From Calycina herbarum (Eukaryota > Ascomycota > Leotiomycetes > Helotiales > Pezizellaceae): DNA of 64,000 bases. The stretch spans positions 124,001-188,000 of the forward strand of contig LLEY01000026.1 of assembly GCA_001414485.1 (NCBI GenBank), given 5' to 3'. Below the pieces are notes generated by a model that did not search any database, had not been told where the DNA came from, and saw only the letters and a program-made list of their open reading frames with translations. Positions 31,872-45,446 of the stretch are shown here, piece by piece. Position 1 is the first letter of the stretch; every line of letters starts with the position of its first letter. Both the position numbers and the translations under genes were made by a program.

Positions 31872-34304
31872 ATGGCAAGCTCCCGACGGAACGACCCTGA
31901 GAATGCCGAGTCGACCGAGACGACCTCCCTCGTAGGCAATGTTGATAGCACTTATGGGAGTGGTACAATTACACCAGACAGTCCGAATGGAGATGAGAGG
32001 AATGGGAAGAAGGTCGCAAATAGTGACGAGGAAACCAGTAGCGATGAGGAAGCCAGTCAATTAGTGAACCCGCTATTTGAGGGGCAGAGTGATATGATGG
32101 CGAAGATGGCTATGTTGTTTCCTGCTGTTTCTATTGGGGTATGATGCTTTTTTATTTTCTAAGTTGTTTTTTCACTTGATTACGAGTTTTGGTTTTGTTA
32201 TGTGCTTTGAATCCATTGTCAATTTATCATGAGAACCAGAGCTTCTCCGTTACCTAATTTACGATGGATTATATGAAATGTTCTTGGAGCTATTAATCAA
32301 GGAGGCTTAGGAGAATCAAGCGATTCAGTTTCTAATGCTTCGCAACCTCTTCGACAAATGAGTATTGGTTATGCTAGACTTTTTCGTGAAATATAATGAA
32401 GGGATGCCTGGGAACAATGACCAGACCTGTTTTCCTCCAGATAAGTTACCATTGCTGACCTTATTCAAAACAGGTTTTACTGAGTAGTATGGATCAAACG
32501 CTTGTTGTGAGCACTTATGCTCGAATGGGCAGCGATTTAAATGCTTTGAATAACACAAGCTGGATTGCAACTGCGTGAGTCTCCATCTTCATCATTACTC
32601 CCCGTAACTCCACAACCACGGGGTGGACAACAAAAGCGGCAGTAAATAAGCACCCCCTCTTATGGTTCTAAATTTATAGCACAAATCTAATGTATTAACC
32701 TAGATAGTCTGGAACAAGTAAATTTGATTGTTCCAACTATCTGAGTTAATATGAAATTGTTCCAAGTATTTAGGTTAATTACGCTGAATTTCCCTAGAAA
32801 GTTAGGACAATGAGAGAAGTAGGCAGGTACCAACCTGAAGTATCTACTGCTGCTTTTACCGTCTATCGCGAGATGACTAGAGAAATGCTGACCTCTGTAG
32901 ATATTTCCTCACTCTAACAAGTTTTCAACCACTCTATGGGAAACTGAGTGATATCTTTGGAAGAAAACCCTGTCTTCTCTTTGCCTATTCGATTTTCGGC
33001 ATTGGGTGTCTATTCTGCGGTCTTGCTCGAAATCTAAATGAACTGGTTGCCGCAAGAGCCTTTGCAGGTATTGGTGGAGGAGGCATGACAACGGTTGTCA
33101 GTATCTTACTTAGTGATATTGTTCCACTGAGAAGTAGAGGGACATGGCAGGGGTATGTGAATATTGTCTATGCACTAGGATCTTCAATTGGAGCTCCTTT
33201 AGGCGGTATTTTGGCAGACTCAATCGGATGGAGATGGTATGATTTCAATCACACTTCGATTCCTAGGAAATGAATACTGAACATTACAGGGCATTCTTGG
33301 GACAATTTCCTCTCTGCATAGTAGCTTCCATAGCAGTTTACTTCCTCCTCCACCTTCCCAAAACCGAAAACTCTCACTGGCTATCAAAGCTTAAGAAAGT
33401 CGACTTTCTCGGTGCCTTTACGCTGGTTTTCGCCGTCTTCTCCCTCCTTGTGGGTATGGACCGCGGTAGCAACATTTCCTGGACATCAAAATTCGCCATT
33501 ATTCCTTGCTGCATCTCCCTCCCCCTCGTCGGACTTTTTATTTTCGTCGAAAAGAAAGTTGCTTCTCACCCATTCGCACCCGGCCACATAATTTTCCATC
33601 GTTCCCTAGTAGCCAGCTACCTCACAAACTTCTTTGGCCTGGCTGCTGCTATGGGTTCGCTCTTCTACATCCCACTTTACCTACAAGCCGTCGAGGGACT
33701 TTCTGCAACCTCGGCTGGTTTAAGACTTGTCCCCGTGATGCTTTCTTCGGTATCTGGATCGCTATTTGGTGGGATATATATGCAGAAGACAGGGAGGTAT
33801 TACTTCCTTACTATATTATGTGTATTTATTGGGATGTGTGGGACACTTACTATCTTCCTGACTTCGGGTACTCCTTTTACCATACCGGTGGGTGTTGTTA
33901 TTGGAGTTTCTGTTTCGTCTTTTGGAATTGGTGCTTCGGTCACTACAACCCTTCTTTCTGTCCTTGCGAATGCAGATCCCGCGGAACAAGCTGTTGCTAC
34001 GGCTTGTACTTATCTGTTCCGCTCTCTTGGAAGTGTGACGGGTGTGAGTATTGCTGCTACGGTCGTGCAGCAGAGATTAAGGACAACGTTGAGGGAAGAA
34101 TTGAATGGGAAAGAGGTCGAGGAGATTGTTAAGCGTGTAAGGGAGAGTTTGGATTTCATCAAGACGTTGGATCCGGATGTGAGGGTTTTGGTGAGAGGGT
34201 GTTATCAGGCTGCTGTTAATAGTGCGTTTGGGGTAAACATTGGGATTGTTTTTTGTGCTTTGGTGGCATCGTGTTTTATTCGCGAGAAGAGGCTGAGCAA
34301 GTGA
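31872..34304 (+). CDS. MFS transporter, vacuolar amino-acid (Vba/Fnx)-like
   Basis: Exons 31872-32138, 32474-32574, 32901-33236 and 33290-34304, giving 572 aa, all GT-AG and in frame. A Ser/Glu/Asp-rich cytosolic N-terminus of about 80 residues precedes the membrane part. SSMDQTLVVSTYARMGSDL and NNTSWIATAYFLT mark TM1-2. The loop 2-3 signature GKLSDIFGRKP and the run FAGIGGGGMTTVVSILLSD follow. GTWQGYVNIVYALGSSIGAP marks the antiporter motif region. The sequence fits the DHA2-type, 14-helix Fnx1/Vba group that exports or stores basic amino acids and drugs; the substrate is not proven. Introns 1 (335 bp) and 2 (326 bp) are much longer than intron 3 (53 bp), and intron 2 contains a MITE-like element. 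Confidence 0.9.
32632..32857. mobile_element. MITE-like element, copy B, inside MFS intron 2
   Basis: About 225 bp with terminal inverted repeats: left AAAAGCGGCAGTAAATA; right end in reverse complement AAAAGCAGCAGTAGATA. The interior is AT-rich and partly palindromic (AACCTAGATAGTCTGGAACA). Read in reverse complement, it aligns with copy C at 50550 (shared GTACCTGCCTAC and AACTTTCTAG). It lies wholly within intron 2 of the transporter gene. Confidence 0.7.
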
Positions 34305-35863
34305 TTGGGTATGAAACGGGTTCTTGAAAAATCTCAAGTTACTCAACTTTAGAGTGGGTACGGTTTGGAAGAGAGAAAAATTCAAAAAGGGGGCAGCCCA
34401 GAGACTCGGCTATTGTCGTGTAAATCCTTTTTCTCATTGTTTGAATCGATCTCGGATAATTACTTATTGTTCAGGGTGTTTAGGAGAAACGAGGAATTGA
34501 TTTTCTCATTCTTCTAAACATTCTCAAACAATACTTTTGATTGTTATGAACTGTTTTGCACAATGTCAAGTAGATGTACGCGGAGCAATGATGGAACCTA
34601 TTACATCCGTTGGGAGGTTAGGAGAATGACTTTCAGAATCATGAATTGCTGTCTTCTAAGTTAGCAAACTCCCATACAGATACAATACTGCTAAAACTCC
34701 TCTTCCCAGATAATGTCACGTTCATGCCATGGGTCCTCCTCGTGACTCTTCAAATTGCAAGGTTGTATCTCGTACGATCCGAGGCTTCTTCTTTTCCAAC
34801 CGCAATTATCCACAATGCACATTCGTGGCCACGCACCGATGCACCTTTTTTTCCGCTGCCAGATCTAGATCCAGATCTAAATATCCAGATGATATTATCC
34901 TCGATGCTCCCCAGCTCTCCAAGACCCAGGACCCAAGACTCGCTTCCTCAACCCCCTCTCCGCATGTATTGGCATTCGAGTATGAACTATTGGCTTACTG
35001 GTAGGCAGCACATTCCATTTCCTCAATAATACTCGATTTACATATGGCAAGACACTGCCGAACTCCAATCGATGGATCCACGCGCTCCAGGTTCATTAAC
35101 CTTCTTGGCCAACGTCGTGGGCACCCAATTTTTCCCTTCGAGCGAGGCTGTACGATTCCAACAATCTCGAAGATTTCGTTCAAAACATTTCGGCACTTCC
35201 ACCAGTGTCCCCTCTCACTGGCACTTTACAAATCGCGACTCTATTAGTCGTCCGCTCGATCGTCACCGGTTAAAGAGTTCTCTGCATCGATCCAAAGCCA
35301 GGGTTACCATCGGCATTTGCATTTATGATTAGCCTCTTGGGTAAGCTCCTCCCTTGGAGCCAACTAGAAGGCACGAGGAAGCAAATTAATACTTTGCAAT
35401 TGGTTGTCAGGGAATGGAAGCTTATTGCCCCATACCCCACAAACTCGATATAGGTTTGTGTTGCACTGCGGCAACATTATGCGGCATCCCAAGATCGCCC
35501 ATCACTAGGCACAGGAAGAGATATGTATCCCAGCCTTCAGGTCGCGACACACCCCTCATTAATCATTTGAGTAAATCAATGGGTATCGTGAAAATAGATG
35601 AAGAGGTTGACTTTTTCATTTATCCTTGGTCATTCATAGGCTTGTCGAAATAGCCTACAAGTTGTTCCCTAAGATTGTCATGAGATCAGATGTTTAGATC
35701 AAGTGTACAATCATGGTTTTGTTAGATTGGGGTTTGGAATTGACGAGTTCTTTAGTCACTTGCCGAATTCAAAGTACATAAGTGAAAGTGTTTTTCCATG
35801 TGTTCGTGCCTCTTTTTTTCTTGCGTATTCTCTCTTTTTTTTTGGTCTCATCGCAAGGTCAAG
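34305..35863. other. intergenic, no gene seen
   Basis: Only short, unconvincing open frames. A palindromic AT-rich patch at about 34470-34600 (TTGTTCAGG ... CTTCTAAACATT) loosely resembles the MITE interior. The last 150 bp should be the promoter of the dioxygenase gene. Confidence 0.4.
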
Positions 35864-37089
35864 ATGGCACCAATATCAAATTTTCTGGCCGCTTTGGCAC
35901 TTGCTTATGGATTTTGTGGATCTCTGACCTCTGCTCATCCCGGTGAGGCTCCAAAGGATGTACGGGCAATTGCAAGAGAGATCAAGCGAATGTCAGATGT
36001 GGCAGACTACCAAAAATCTGTGATGGAAGCGTGTTGGGACAGTCCACATGTACAGGAGCTCCAGCAGCGAGCCATGGAACGGCGAGCGGCAACGGTACAG
36101 CAGCTACGTGAAGAGCGAGATCTTCTGGATAGTAAGTATTCCCTTTTCGAGATGTTAAAAATGAATAAAATGCTAACCCATTAGCCCCTATCCTGGACAA
36201 GCGGACTTTAGGAGATTTCAAGAACTGGGCAAAAACAAATCACAACAAAACCGGCACTGGCATAACCCTCACTTCACCGCCTGCTACTCTCTTCGGAGCA
36301 AATGCATCATGTATCATGACGCCCGACAACGCCAACGGCCCATATTACGTTAAAGGAGAACAAATCCGAAGCAATGTGCGTGACAATCAGAAGGGCGTGC
36401 CAATGCACCTAGAGATGCAATTCATGGATATCAAGACCTGCAAACCAGCCACCGATGTCTTGGTCGACATCTGGTCCTGCAATGCTACTGGTATCTACTC
36501 GGGGGTATCCGCAGCAGGACAAGGAGGGTTGCAATCATCTTGGTTGAGAGGGGTTCAGAAGACAGATACCGACGGTGTGGTGAACTTTGACACCATCTTC
36601 CCTGGCCACTACAGCGGAAGAGCGACCCACGAGCATATCATCACCCACGTCGGCGCAAAAGTTGAACCTAACGGCTCCTACACCGGGGGAAAGATCAACC
36701 ATCTCTCCCAGCTATTCTTCGAACAAACGCTTATTTCCGCCGTCGAGGCCACCGCCCCATACAACACCAATAAAATCCGTTTGACGACAAATGATGCAGA
36801 TGGTTTCACCGGATACGCAGCAAGCAAAGCCTACGATCCTTTCCCGAATTATATGTTCCTCGGCAACAAGCTCGACCAAGGTCTGTTCGTGTGGGCATTG
36901 GTAGGTCTCGATCTGGCCGGCGATGTGGAAAAGTACGCCCAGAATACTGCATATGTTGATGCCACTGGTGGACACAATAACCTGAAGTTCGATATGGGTC
37001 AGGTTGCTACTCCACCACCAAACAGCCATGGCAAGAGGGAAGAATATCTTGAGGACGAGGAGGAGTGGGAGGTTTTGGGAGAGGAGTAG
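35864..37089 (+). CDS. secreted intradiol ring-cleavage dioxygenase
   Basis: Exons 35864-36131 and 36185-37089, giving 390 aa with a 53-bp intron. A signal peptide is followed by HPGEAP. The domain has TPDNANGPYYVKGE, VDIWSCNATGIYSG and FPGHYSGRATHEHIITHV; the likely Fe(III) ligands are two Tyr (about Y194 in GIYSG and Y232 in GHYSG) and two His (about H238 and H240 in THEH). This matches the fungal extracellular branch related to the protocatechuate 3,4-dioxygenase beta chain, which opens catechol-type rings and may act on lignin- or plant-derived aromatics. The acidic tail (EEYLEDEEEWEVLGEE) is unusual but short. No neighbouring aromatic-catabolism genes are seen. Confidence 0.92.
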
Positions 37090-37958
37090 ATTGAAAAGTT
37101 TTTTTGGGATGAGTTTCGGCGATTTAGGCAAAGAATGTACCAAAGAAACAAACCAGCCACTTGAGTGTTTTCGAAAATCGACAACGTGATAACTTACTCC
37201 TGCGGGCTTGTACATTTGCCTGTGCTCCATTTTTCCCACAAGGTTCCTCGTGCAGAAGTGGCTGTGAGGGCATCTTTGTGCAATGTGACAGTCCTCATCC
37301 GTAGAGCTCGCAGTGGAACTTGCCGTCGAGGAAATCCCACGCAAAATTCCCAAAGAATAAGGTCATTCTGATTTCTAAGAGTTATTGGAACAAACATTGT
37401 GTGGTTGTTGGTTTCTAGGATTCAGTATCCAATAGACCGAGCATTCATACTCGGTGAGAAGTCGAACCCGCCACGGATTCGTACCCCCTTGAGGCGTGGC
37501 ATTTTGACTTCTGCTGTACTGTTTGAAGTGCGAATATGCTCCCTTGCTTTACGTGTTGGAGGATGATTGGATATGTAGAGACAAGGTAAAGCCAAGGCAA
37601 CATATACTCCTTTAGACCCCCAACGAAGATAACCAACCGGAAACGAAAAGAGGAAGATCTTATGGGGAGATAAAGAAAAAGAAAATAAGAATACAAGCAA
37701 GGAGCGGTGGCAGTCAACCCAGAAATGGTGGGCCGCATAAAGGGCTATGGGCCAGATGTTGAAGACTGTTTTTGATAAGCGCTAACGAATGAACCAAAAA
37801 TGGTGAGGTGCATGTATCCACAAAACATTTTTGTTCCTGAGATTGAACCTAATACCCTTTCCGGCGCTCTCAATTTGCCACACTCCTTACACCAACGCTG
37901 CTTTACGAACCGAAAAGAAAAAAACCTGGAAGAGAGCCCCAAAAAACAAAGTGAAAGT
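37090..37958. other. intergenic, no gene seen
   Basis: Lies between two genes that converge. No supported coding sequence or repeat. Confidence 0.5.
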
Positions 37959-39582
37959 TTAAAGGAAGAGGTCTTGCGAGAAGACGTGATCAACTACCGC
38001 GGTAACGGTCTTCGCGATCAGCTCAATATCCTGGCGTGTAGAGGTATAAGTCGGGGCAATAATAACGTGATCTCCTTTGGTTCCATCAACTGTCCCGGCT
38101 CCCAGGTATAGAGCTATGTTGAAGTCCGAGATCGCCGCATCATGCACGACTTGTGCAACACACCACTCCGGGTCAAAGGGCTCCTTGGTCCGCCTATCCT
38201 GAACAAACTCGATACCCCAGAAAAGTCCCTTTCCTCGGATGTCACCAACGTTTGGATGGTCGCCGAGAAGTTGTTTTAAACATTGCCCAAGATACTCTCC
38301 TTGAATTCTGACGTTCTCGACTAAGTTGTCTTCGCGTATAATTCTCTGTACCTCGAGCGCGGCGGCTGCTTGTACAGGCATTGCTTGGTAGGTCTGCCCG
38401 TGAACAAATTGGCCACTGAAGAGTCCGTTGACGATTTTCTGGGAGATAAGCACTGCTGCAATTGGTTGATACCCGCCTGCGAGTCCCTTGCCCATTGTCT
38501 GTAGGTCGGGTGCCACGCCTTCATCTTGCCAAGCATGCAGGGTACCGCATCGGCCCATCCCACTCATAACCTCATCCAGGATAAAGAGTGCACCATGTCT
38601 ATGGCAGACATCTCGCATAGCTTTCAGATAGCCGGGAACGTACGGGACACATCCTAGCGCGGCTCCTACAACTGGCTCGCATATGAAGGCAACGACAGTT
38701 TCAGGGCCAAGTTCTTGAAATTTCGCTTCGAGCTCGGCAGCTTTCTGAGCTACGAAGGTTTCGTTAGACTCGCCATTTTGCTGGCGATATGCGTTACAAG
38801 CAGACACACGGTGGACGTTCATGAGAAATGGCTCAAAGGGGGCTCTGCGGGCTTTATGACCGGAAACCCCAAGCGCACCTATCGTAATTCCGTGATAGGA
38901 GTTTTCGCGTGCGATGAAGTTGACTCTAGACGTATTCTTGTCTTTCTCGTAGAAAAACTGGCGAGAGAGCTTGATACTGGCTTCTATGGCTTCGGATCCT
39001 AATTACAGAGCTTAGTAACAGCAGTGAAAAAGGGGGGCCCCGAAACGGGAGAATGGTCACAAACCTGAGCCAGTCAAATAAACTTTGCTCATGGCACCTT
39101 CTGTTCCACGTATCAACTCTTCACACAAATCATTGACGATGTTGGCGCTCCAAAATGAGGAACAAATGTAAGAAGATCCGGTCATCACTGAAATATATTA
39201 GCGAGTGTTTTTCTTGTCAGTCAAAACAGGAGCCAAGAGGAGTTAGAATCAAGCAGTTAGATAGAAACAAATAGTAAAGTCGCCTACGTTGACTAGTGAT
39301 AGCATCAATGACTCTTTGGTTCCCGTGCCCAAGACAGGAAACAGCAGCTCCGCCGGCGGCATCCAGAATAGTGCGACCATCTTCGAGGAATAGGTAATTG
39401 CCTTTCCCTCCAGTCACAACAGGGAATGATTTCTTGAGGTTACGGTTGAGGTGGAAGCCTTTCTTGATGCCCTTGGTACCGTTGACATGGCCATTGGAGG
39501 GCTTGAGCGCTTGGTGACTAGACAAGGCAGTTTCTTGGTTGTTGGGGATGGGAATTATATCTGAGAGAGCAGAGGGTGCCAT
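37959..39582 (-). CDS. class III PLP-dependent aminotransferase
   Basis: Exons on the minus strand 39582-39288, 39187-39065 and 38998-37959, giving 485 aa. Motifs: ILDAAGGAAVSCLGHGNQRV near the N-terminus, VYLTGSGSEAIEASIKLSRQ (cofactor phosphate binding), ARENSYHGITIGALGVSG, LFILDEVMSGMGRCG (Asp that pairs with the pyridine nitrogen), the lysine region APDLQTMGKGLAGGYQPIAA, and FVHGQTYQAMPVQAAAAL. It belongs to the omega/GABA/ornithine aminotransferase fold type I family; many fungal relatives are annotated only as aminotransferases and the amino donor is unknown. No targeting signal is obvious. Confidence 0.92.
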
Positions 39583-42500
39583 GATGAAGAAATCAAGGTT
39601 GATGATTTGGAAGAAAAGTTTTTTCGAAAATATAAGGAAGTGCACAAAGTTGGACGGGGTAAGTGTCTCAGAGAAGCTCCTGATGTGGCGTGTTTGTTTT
39701 GAAGTGAAGTTCGAGTCGAAAACATGAGGGGCAATTGGATCCTTTTATACTCCTGGAAAAGAAATAACAAGCCATGGCAAGTGGGAAGATTGGCGGCTTC
39801 TCGCGGGGATCGGAAGCGAGCTCAACCGACAAAGGGTGTGCCGATACGGCTATGGTTCTTCTCTTCCAATGGCAGCAGCACAGCTGCCAGCAAGGAGCTG
39901 CATGAGGTGGATGCGTGGAAGTAGTAGCAGAAAGAAGTTGAAGTGCCCATGTGGAGTAGTAGTGGATAGAGAGTATGAACTATGGCCGCACAAGAGACGC
40001 CAAGTTCGGATGCAAAGATGGGATGGGCGAGTCAGTTCGCGAATACATCATACTAGACGAGCTAAATAACCAAAAGAGGCTAGATAAATCAAAGGGGGTG
40101 AGTGTACAAGGATCGGAACCAGGCCTGCCCTACCCGTGAGCCAGCCAGCGAGCTACAACTAGGTTATACATGCCCCGGCTACTACCCCGCCAGCAAACGG
40201 TCTATATCTCGAGGCCAAATCCCAAGGGTTTTTTGGACAGCGGCACGTCCTTCCAAAGGGCCCCTAATAGGAAGCCAGATCGGAGAGGTTCTTGCATGTG
40301 TATTCATCTCTTCTGATGGGCTCCACGTCCTAGATGGGACCGCTCGGCCCTCAAGTACGCGGTGCAACGCAAAGAAAAGGCTGCGATCTCAAACCCGCTG
40401 GGCCCAAGTCGACCATCGACCATTGCAAGTCACACGCCATACCTCCTCAGCATCGAGCAGCATGCAGCTGCAGCTCTGTGCAGCTCTCTGCATCCTCTCT
40501 GCATCCTCTCCTTCTCCACGCGGCATCGATAATGTCTCTCTACGGGCATGCTAGAAGGCAGCTCTAAGTCTGCAGCTACTGTAGGTAGGTAGACCCGAGC
40601 TGCCAATGGTAGGCCGACAATGGCAGGGGAACCTGGATACGTCACCATAACCGGCTCGAACCGAAGCTGGTGAACTTTCTTTATGCTCGCTTGTCTTGAC
40701 CGCTCCAGATGTCCTCAAATCAACGGCGAGGTCGGGAATCTTGAGGCGTGATAAGTAGTGCCGTCGGTACATACTGCGATTCCAGACCCCTGAAGCTCGC
40801 CTCGAGGTCGCTTCTGAGTATCCCATGTTTTTTCTTTCGCGGGCCGGATACAATACCACCTCCACTTGCCGTGCCGAGTGAGTAGGCTAGGTAACCCGAG
40901 TCTGGACTCAATTTTGCCAACTTTGTTGGTGGATTCCACGCCATGGATTGTGGCCGAAATAAGGTCCGCAGCCGAGCGTCGGCGCCCGTGCCGCCGTACA
41001 GGTTCCGAAATCCGATCTGTCAACAACAACAGCTTCAGAGCCAGGGTTCAGGAATATGATACACCTTGAATGACGGATTGTCGGGTTGTCGGGTTGTCGG
41101 GTTCTCCCAGACCTGGCTTGGACGTCCATGGCCATGTGGATGGAGAGGTATAGTACCTTCTCGCTGACTGATATTGGGCTTTAGGGCCTTGGCATAGATC
41201 ATAAACCATATTCTATCGCACCCTACCTATCGACTGACTGCACGAGGGAAGCAGAGGCAACATCTACTTTCGCACCGCAGCTCATGGTCAGGGCGATGAT
41301 AGCAACCACGTACTTGATTTCCCACTGTCAGCCCAACATCAACCAGGTATCCGGTTGTAGTGATCGTGTCTGTCCGACTCATTCGTGCCTGACCATCGAG
41401 GAGTTCGATCGAGCAATGCTCCAACGAGCCGTCCAACGCTCCACCGCATCCAAGATTGTTTGGTAGGTGGTCAACGAGTTCCATGAAGCCCCTTCGTTGT
41501 CAAATCCGGTGACTAAACTCGTCTAGGGAGTCCGAGAAGCCATCGAGGTGTGGGAGGGAAAAGACTGAAATCGGGACCGGTATTTCGAGTGCTTCTCGTG
41601 CTTCTCATGCTGTGTATGAGCACGTTGCTTTTCAACATCCATCCGCCTTCGAAATGGCCGTTGGAATTCTTGTGCAACCACGGCCACGGCCACCAGTCGA
41701 TCATGCATCTTCGCTTATCACAGAGCTCAGAATCCAGGGGGCTGCATCCGTGGAGACATTTCCTAAGTAAAAGTGCCAACACAATCCGGATTTTTATTTG
41801 ATGTTTGTTGAGGGGAATTATCACGCGCACCACCGCGGAAACTTGCAGCAGAAACCCGGGATCAGTAATCCCCATCATGCTCTCGGGAGCACTTGCTTCG
41901 AAAACAACACGGCGCCATCACAAGTATTGTTATGCCTGAGGCGTCCCTCCATCAAGGATGATTGGTTTTGAGTCCCCTTTCGTCAGGTGTTTCAGATGCC
42001 GTTTATGGTTGACTTTGGGGCATAATCTTACTGTACTCGAGGAGGTATTTTGAGGCTATTGACGTCCAGTGTACAGAATACCTTGGTCGACCCGATAGTT
42101 TGGAACCGTCCCGCAACCATGCCTTTCGGCATGCCGAAAGGACTTGCCATCGGGATGGATTGAGATGCACCCCTTCGATATTTGGCCACAATGTTATTTT
42201 GACGTCGGATCAGCATCATGGGAATTCAAACAACTTGGATGGTTTCCTTTCCTAATGGCTGCTTCAGTCGTCCGTTTTGTGATCATGGGGAAAACTTGAA
42301 TTGGGAGGAACCCTACAATCAAACCCACCAATCCTTCTGCACATACGTTTCCTGCAATCACATCACCAATACGACACTGTTGACAGAGGCATTAGTAATT
42401 ATGTGCAGGTTTCAAGTGATTTATCCTAACCAAAAATGATCATCTCATCATTTGGATTGGTCCCTCCTTTCAGCTAAACTTGGATCCCGAGAAGATTTCA

Positions 42501-44549
42501 ATCCTGATGGTAAAATACTAACTGCAGCGCTGGGTGCAGGATTCGTGGTCATGAGTAGAATGCCTCTACTCTGCTCGCTCATTTGCTCAACAAAGACTTG
42601 GGAAAACCAAATTCAATTTTTTGGATTAAAAAAATAGGCTCGAATAATTAGGTTTATGTTACCTTCATTCTTCCAGAAGAGTTGGTCGTAGAAGGTCAAA
42701 TCTCTTGACACGCCACGAATTCTTACAGCCCTGGTGTGCGATATACATTTCTCACACGGGAGGAGCGGTAAGCTCTTGAGCCCTACTACATCGCTACCTA
42801 GATATGCGTGCTTCTTGCCACAGTGACAAAAGGTCGAGCTCAATCAGCCTTAACCCAAGAGTTCTATGCTTGCTGAAATGGTTTTCTCCAAAATCAATTA
42901 CCGACGAAGCCGGGTCGGGCCAAGCATCATGTTCGAGGTAATTGGGCAGTAAAAGAGGGATCATGGCGAGTGATGTTATCCAAAATCAAACACCAATTAT
43001 GCAATAGGCAAGTCTGACAACACACCACACCCTATATTGCGAGTCCTATTTCACCTATGTGCATATTCTTGAACCTAATTCAACCACCTCATTCAAAATT
43101 TGAACACACTCAGCGGAGGGCCACCCGGCGCGCCGACGTAACCAAAGGCCAAACATGGATTCATGGGCGCACATGTACTTTATACGGATGTTATCCGTTT
43201 TAGGGAAGCTGCAAGCATGCTGATGGTGGCATGTGGGCTGTGAAGATGTGCTTTGCCCAGGTGTACGGGAACCTGGTGGCTACCTGAGGTTTCTTGTATG
43301 AAGGGGCAATGATTGTCTGAAGTTGCTACATCCTCCTCGAACCGCGAGTCAAATGGCGTGAAGCAAGTAAATGCATAGAGTACGTGGCGAAACATTTGAG
43401 GTTGAAGTGTGCCGATACACTTCCAATTCTCCATGATCAGCTTCAGCTCTGCCATTTGGAAGCAACAACAATTCTTCAGCGACGCCAAAGACGAACCGTC
43501 CAATTATCTCCATCGCGAAGTTTAGGTCATCATATGCCACATCTTCGAATGGCGCTCAACAATACAAGGCCAGAAGATCAACCCACAAGGGGGAGGCGCC
43601 ACCAACATATGTGGTACTTCAAAATCTGCGAGGAACTCAAAAAGGACGCTTTGCATCTCGAAATTTGTTCTCCCCACCTCCACATGCATCATCGAAACAT
43701 GGAATTCAACATCAATTCTTCTGCAGGCAGCCGAATTCAGTGTGCACGATATCCATGTCTGCAGCGGGCCGCGCCTTGCTATTAGTTTCAGCAGATCTCG
43801 TTCGTGCGATTATCCCTCCCTTTTGCACCTCATAATTCGGCCTCCTATCGACGTCCCTGTTGGTCCCCATCTCCCGGTGTGGTTCATCTGCCGTTCAGAT
43901 GGCCAGTCACGGGATACACTTCGACACCAACACACGTATCAAGCTTGCTTCGGCAGGATATTGGTGCGGGGTCAACATTCTAGACTCCAATTGAGGGTCT
44001 GCATTTGCCAGGGCCATATCGTAGCCGTTCGTAGCCATAATGTTGGACAGGATACGACCACGTGATATGAGTGAAACTTCCCGAGACAAAGAAACCATTC
44101 CAACACCAGGTGAGTCCTCGAATCATTACAAAGGAGTTGCTTGCTTATTTGAATTCTAATTGGGGCGAAAATATGGCCAAACAGAAGGCGAATACCCGAG
44201 GAGTGAAGTGGCCAGGTGTACCACAATCAAAACACTCACAAACAATTGAATGAAAATTGGAGAGCAAACCATGATTTAAATAGATGTTAGTCCAGATATT
44301 TGTTTTGAAAGTTCTCGTGACTGTGACTCTGGAAAACAAAAGGGGTTTCACGGTTGAGCCTCTTTTTGGTGTGGGGATTACGCGATGTCACCCTCGCTCC
44401 GCCAGCTACTATATTGTGCTAAACATCATCCAAGCTTTTCGTGTTCCCATCTTCAATCCGAGGTTCGAAGCATTTCTCACTACTTCATAAAGACTCCACA
44501 AGAAAATGGCTTGAATTTTCTCCATTCTGACATAGATAGATGATGGTTA

Positions 44550-44700
44550 CACCGGATCTTGTTGTTCTAAAGGTCTCGAACAATTTTTGTATTACCTCAA
44601 ATGCGGTGGGACAATTAAGCTTCATTGTTTCAAAACATCTGGATTAATATTTTCAGTTGTTCCAAAATTTTAGAATAATCAGTCTAATTTGACGAGAGCG
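44550..44700. mobile_element. degenerate MITE-like sequence, copy D (weak)
   Basis: Contains TTGTTGTTCTAAAGGTCTCG, GGGACAATTAAG and GTTGTTCCAAAATTTTAG, resembling the interior of copies A-C, but terminal inverted repeats are not clear. Confidence 0.3.
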
Positions 44701-45437
44701 ATGCGATATTTGGATCCAGGTGGCTGTAAATATTCGCTTACTGAGATGTACAGTGGTGAATAATATAATGACGAACAATAAATTGATGATTATGAGCTAA
44801 AAGTCTTCGTTCTATAAGTAGTATAACACTCTTCACTCGATAACGATAATGACTCACAATTACATGGGGACCAATTTGGAGGGGCTTATTTTAAGTAAAC
44901 AACGGTCGGGGTTTACTTGTACGCCAACAGCCAATAATAGAGTTTGCCCCCCACCTGGACACCTGGATTTTTAAACTCCAACCTCTCTACAACACAACCA
45001 CCATCCAAACTCATCCGCAGACACTTCGTATCGTATCTATTCAATTCTCGACCGCGCCCCTCGCGACGCGCTTCTCCTACATTTATCGTCCGACAGACAC
45101 AGTGCGCAGGGGAAACAAGGCCATTGTCTCAAGAAACGCGGTCACGCGAAAAAGAAGCTTTCGAAGTCAAATCACATCGCACGCAACAACAATCGGACAC
45201 CAACACGCAAATAAAGGAACCCACAACCACGTCAGGAGGAAACCGAAGAGTGATTGCCCCATTGATTCCAGCACTTAACAAGGCGCAACATACAGATCAA
45301 GCCCGGATTCCTGCAGGCGTTCACCCAGATTGTGTCGCAAAGAGACCTTCCTCGACATTTATTTGCGATTGCGCTTGCGCATCCGATTACAATCCAAATA
45401 CCCCACCGGATCCCCTCTCCATACGTCGTTAGGTTAC

Positions 45438-45446
45438 ATGCGTTAA
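45438..45446 (+). promoter_or_regulatory. minimal upstream ORF (ATG CGT TAA)
   Basis: The only ATG that I find in the roughly 540 bases before the forkhead start codon. It encodes Met-Arg-stop and ends 30 nt before the main ATG at 45477. It could reduce or regulate initiation; whether it lies in the transcript is inferred. Confidence 0.4.

Noticed and set aside
44944..45432. 162-codon open frame in front of the forkhead gene
   Set aside because: It begins at TTG, contains no ATG, and lies in the probable 5' leader. Its length reflects low stop density only.
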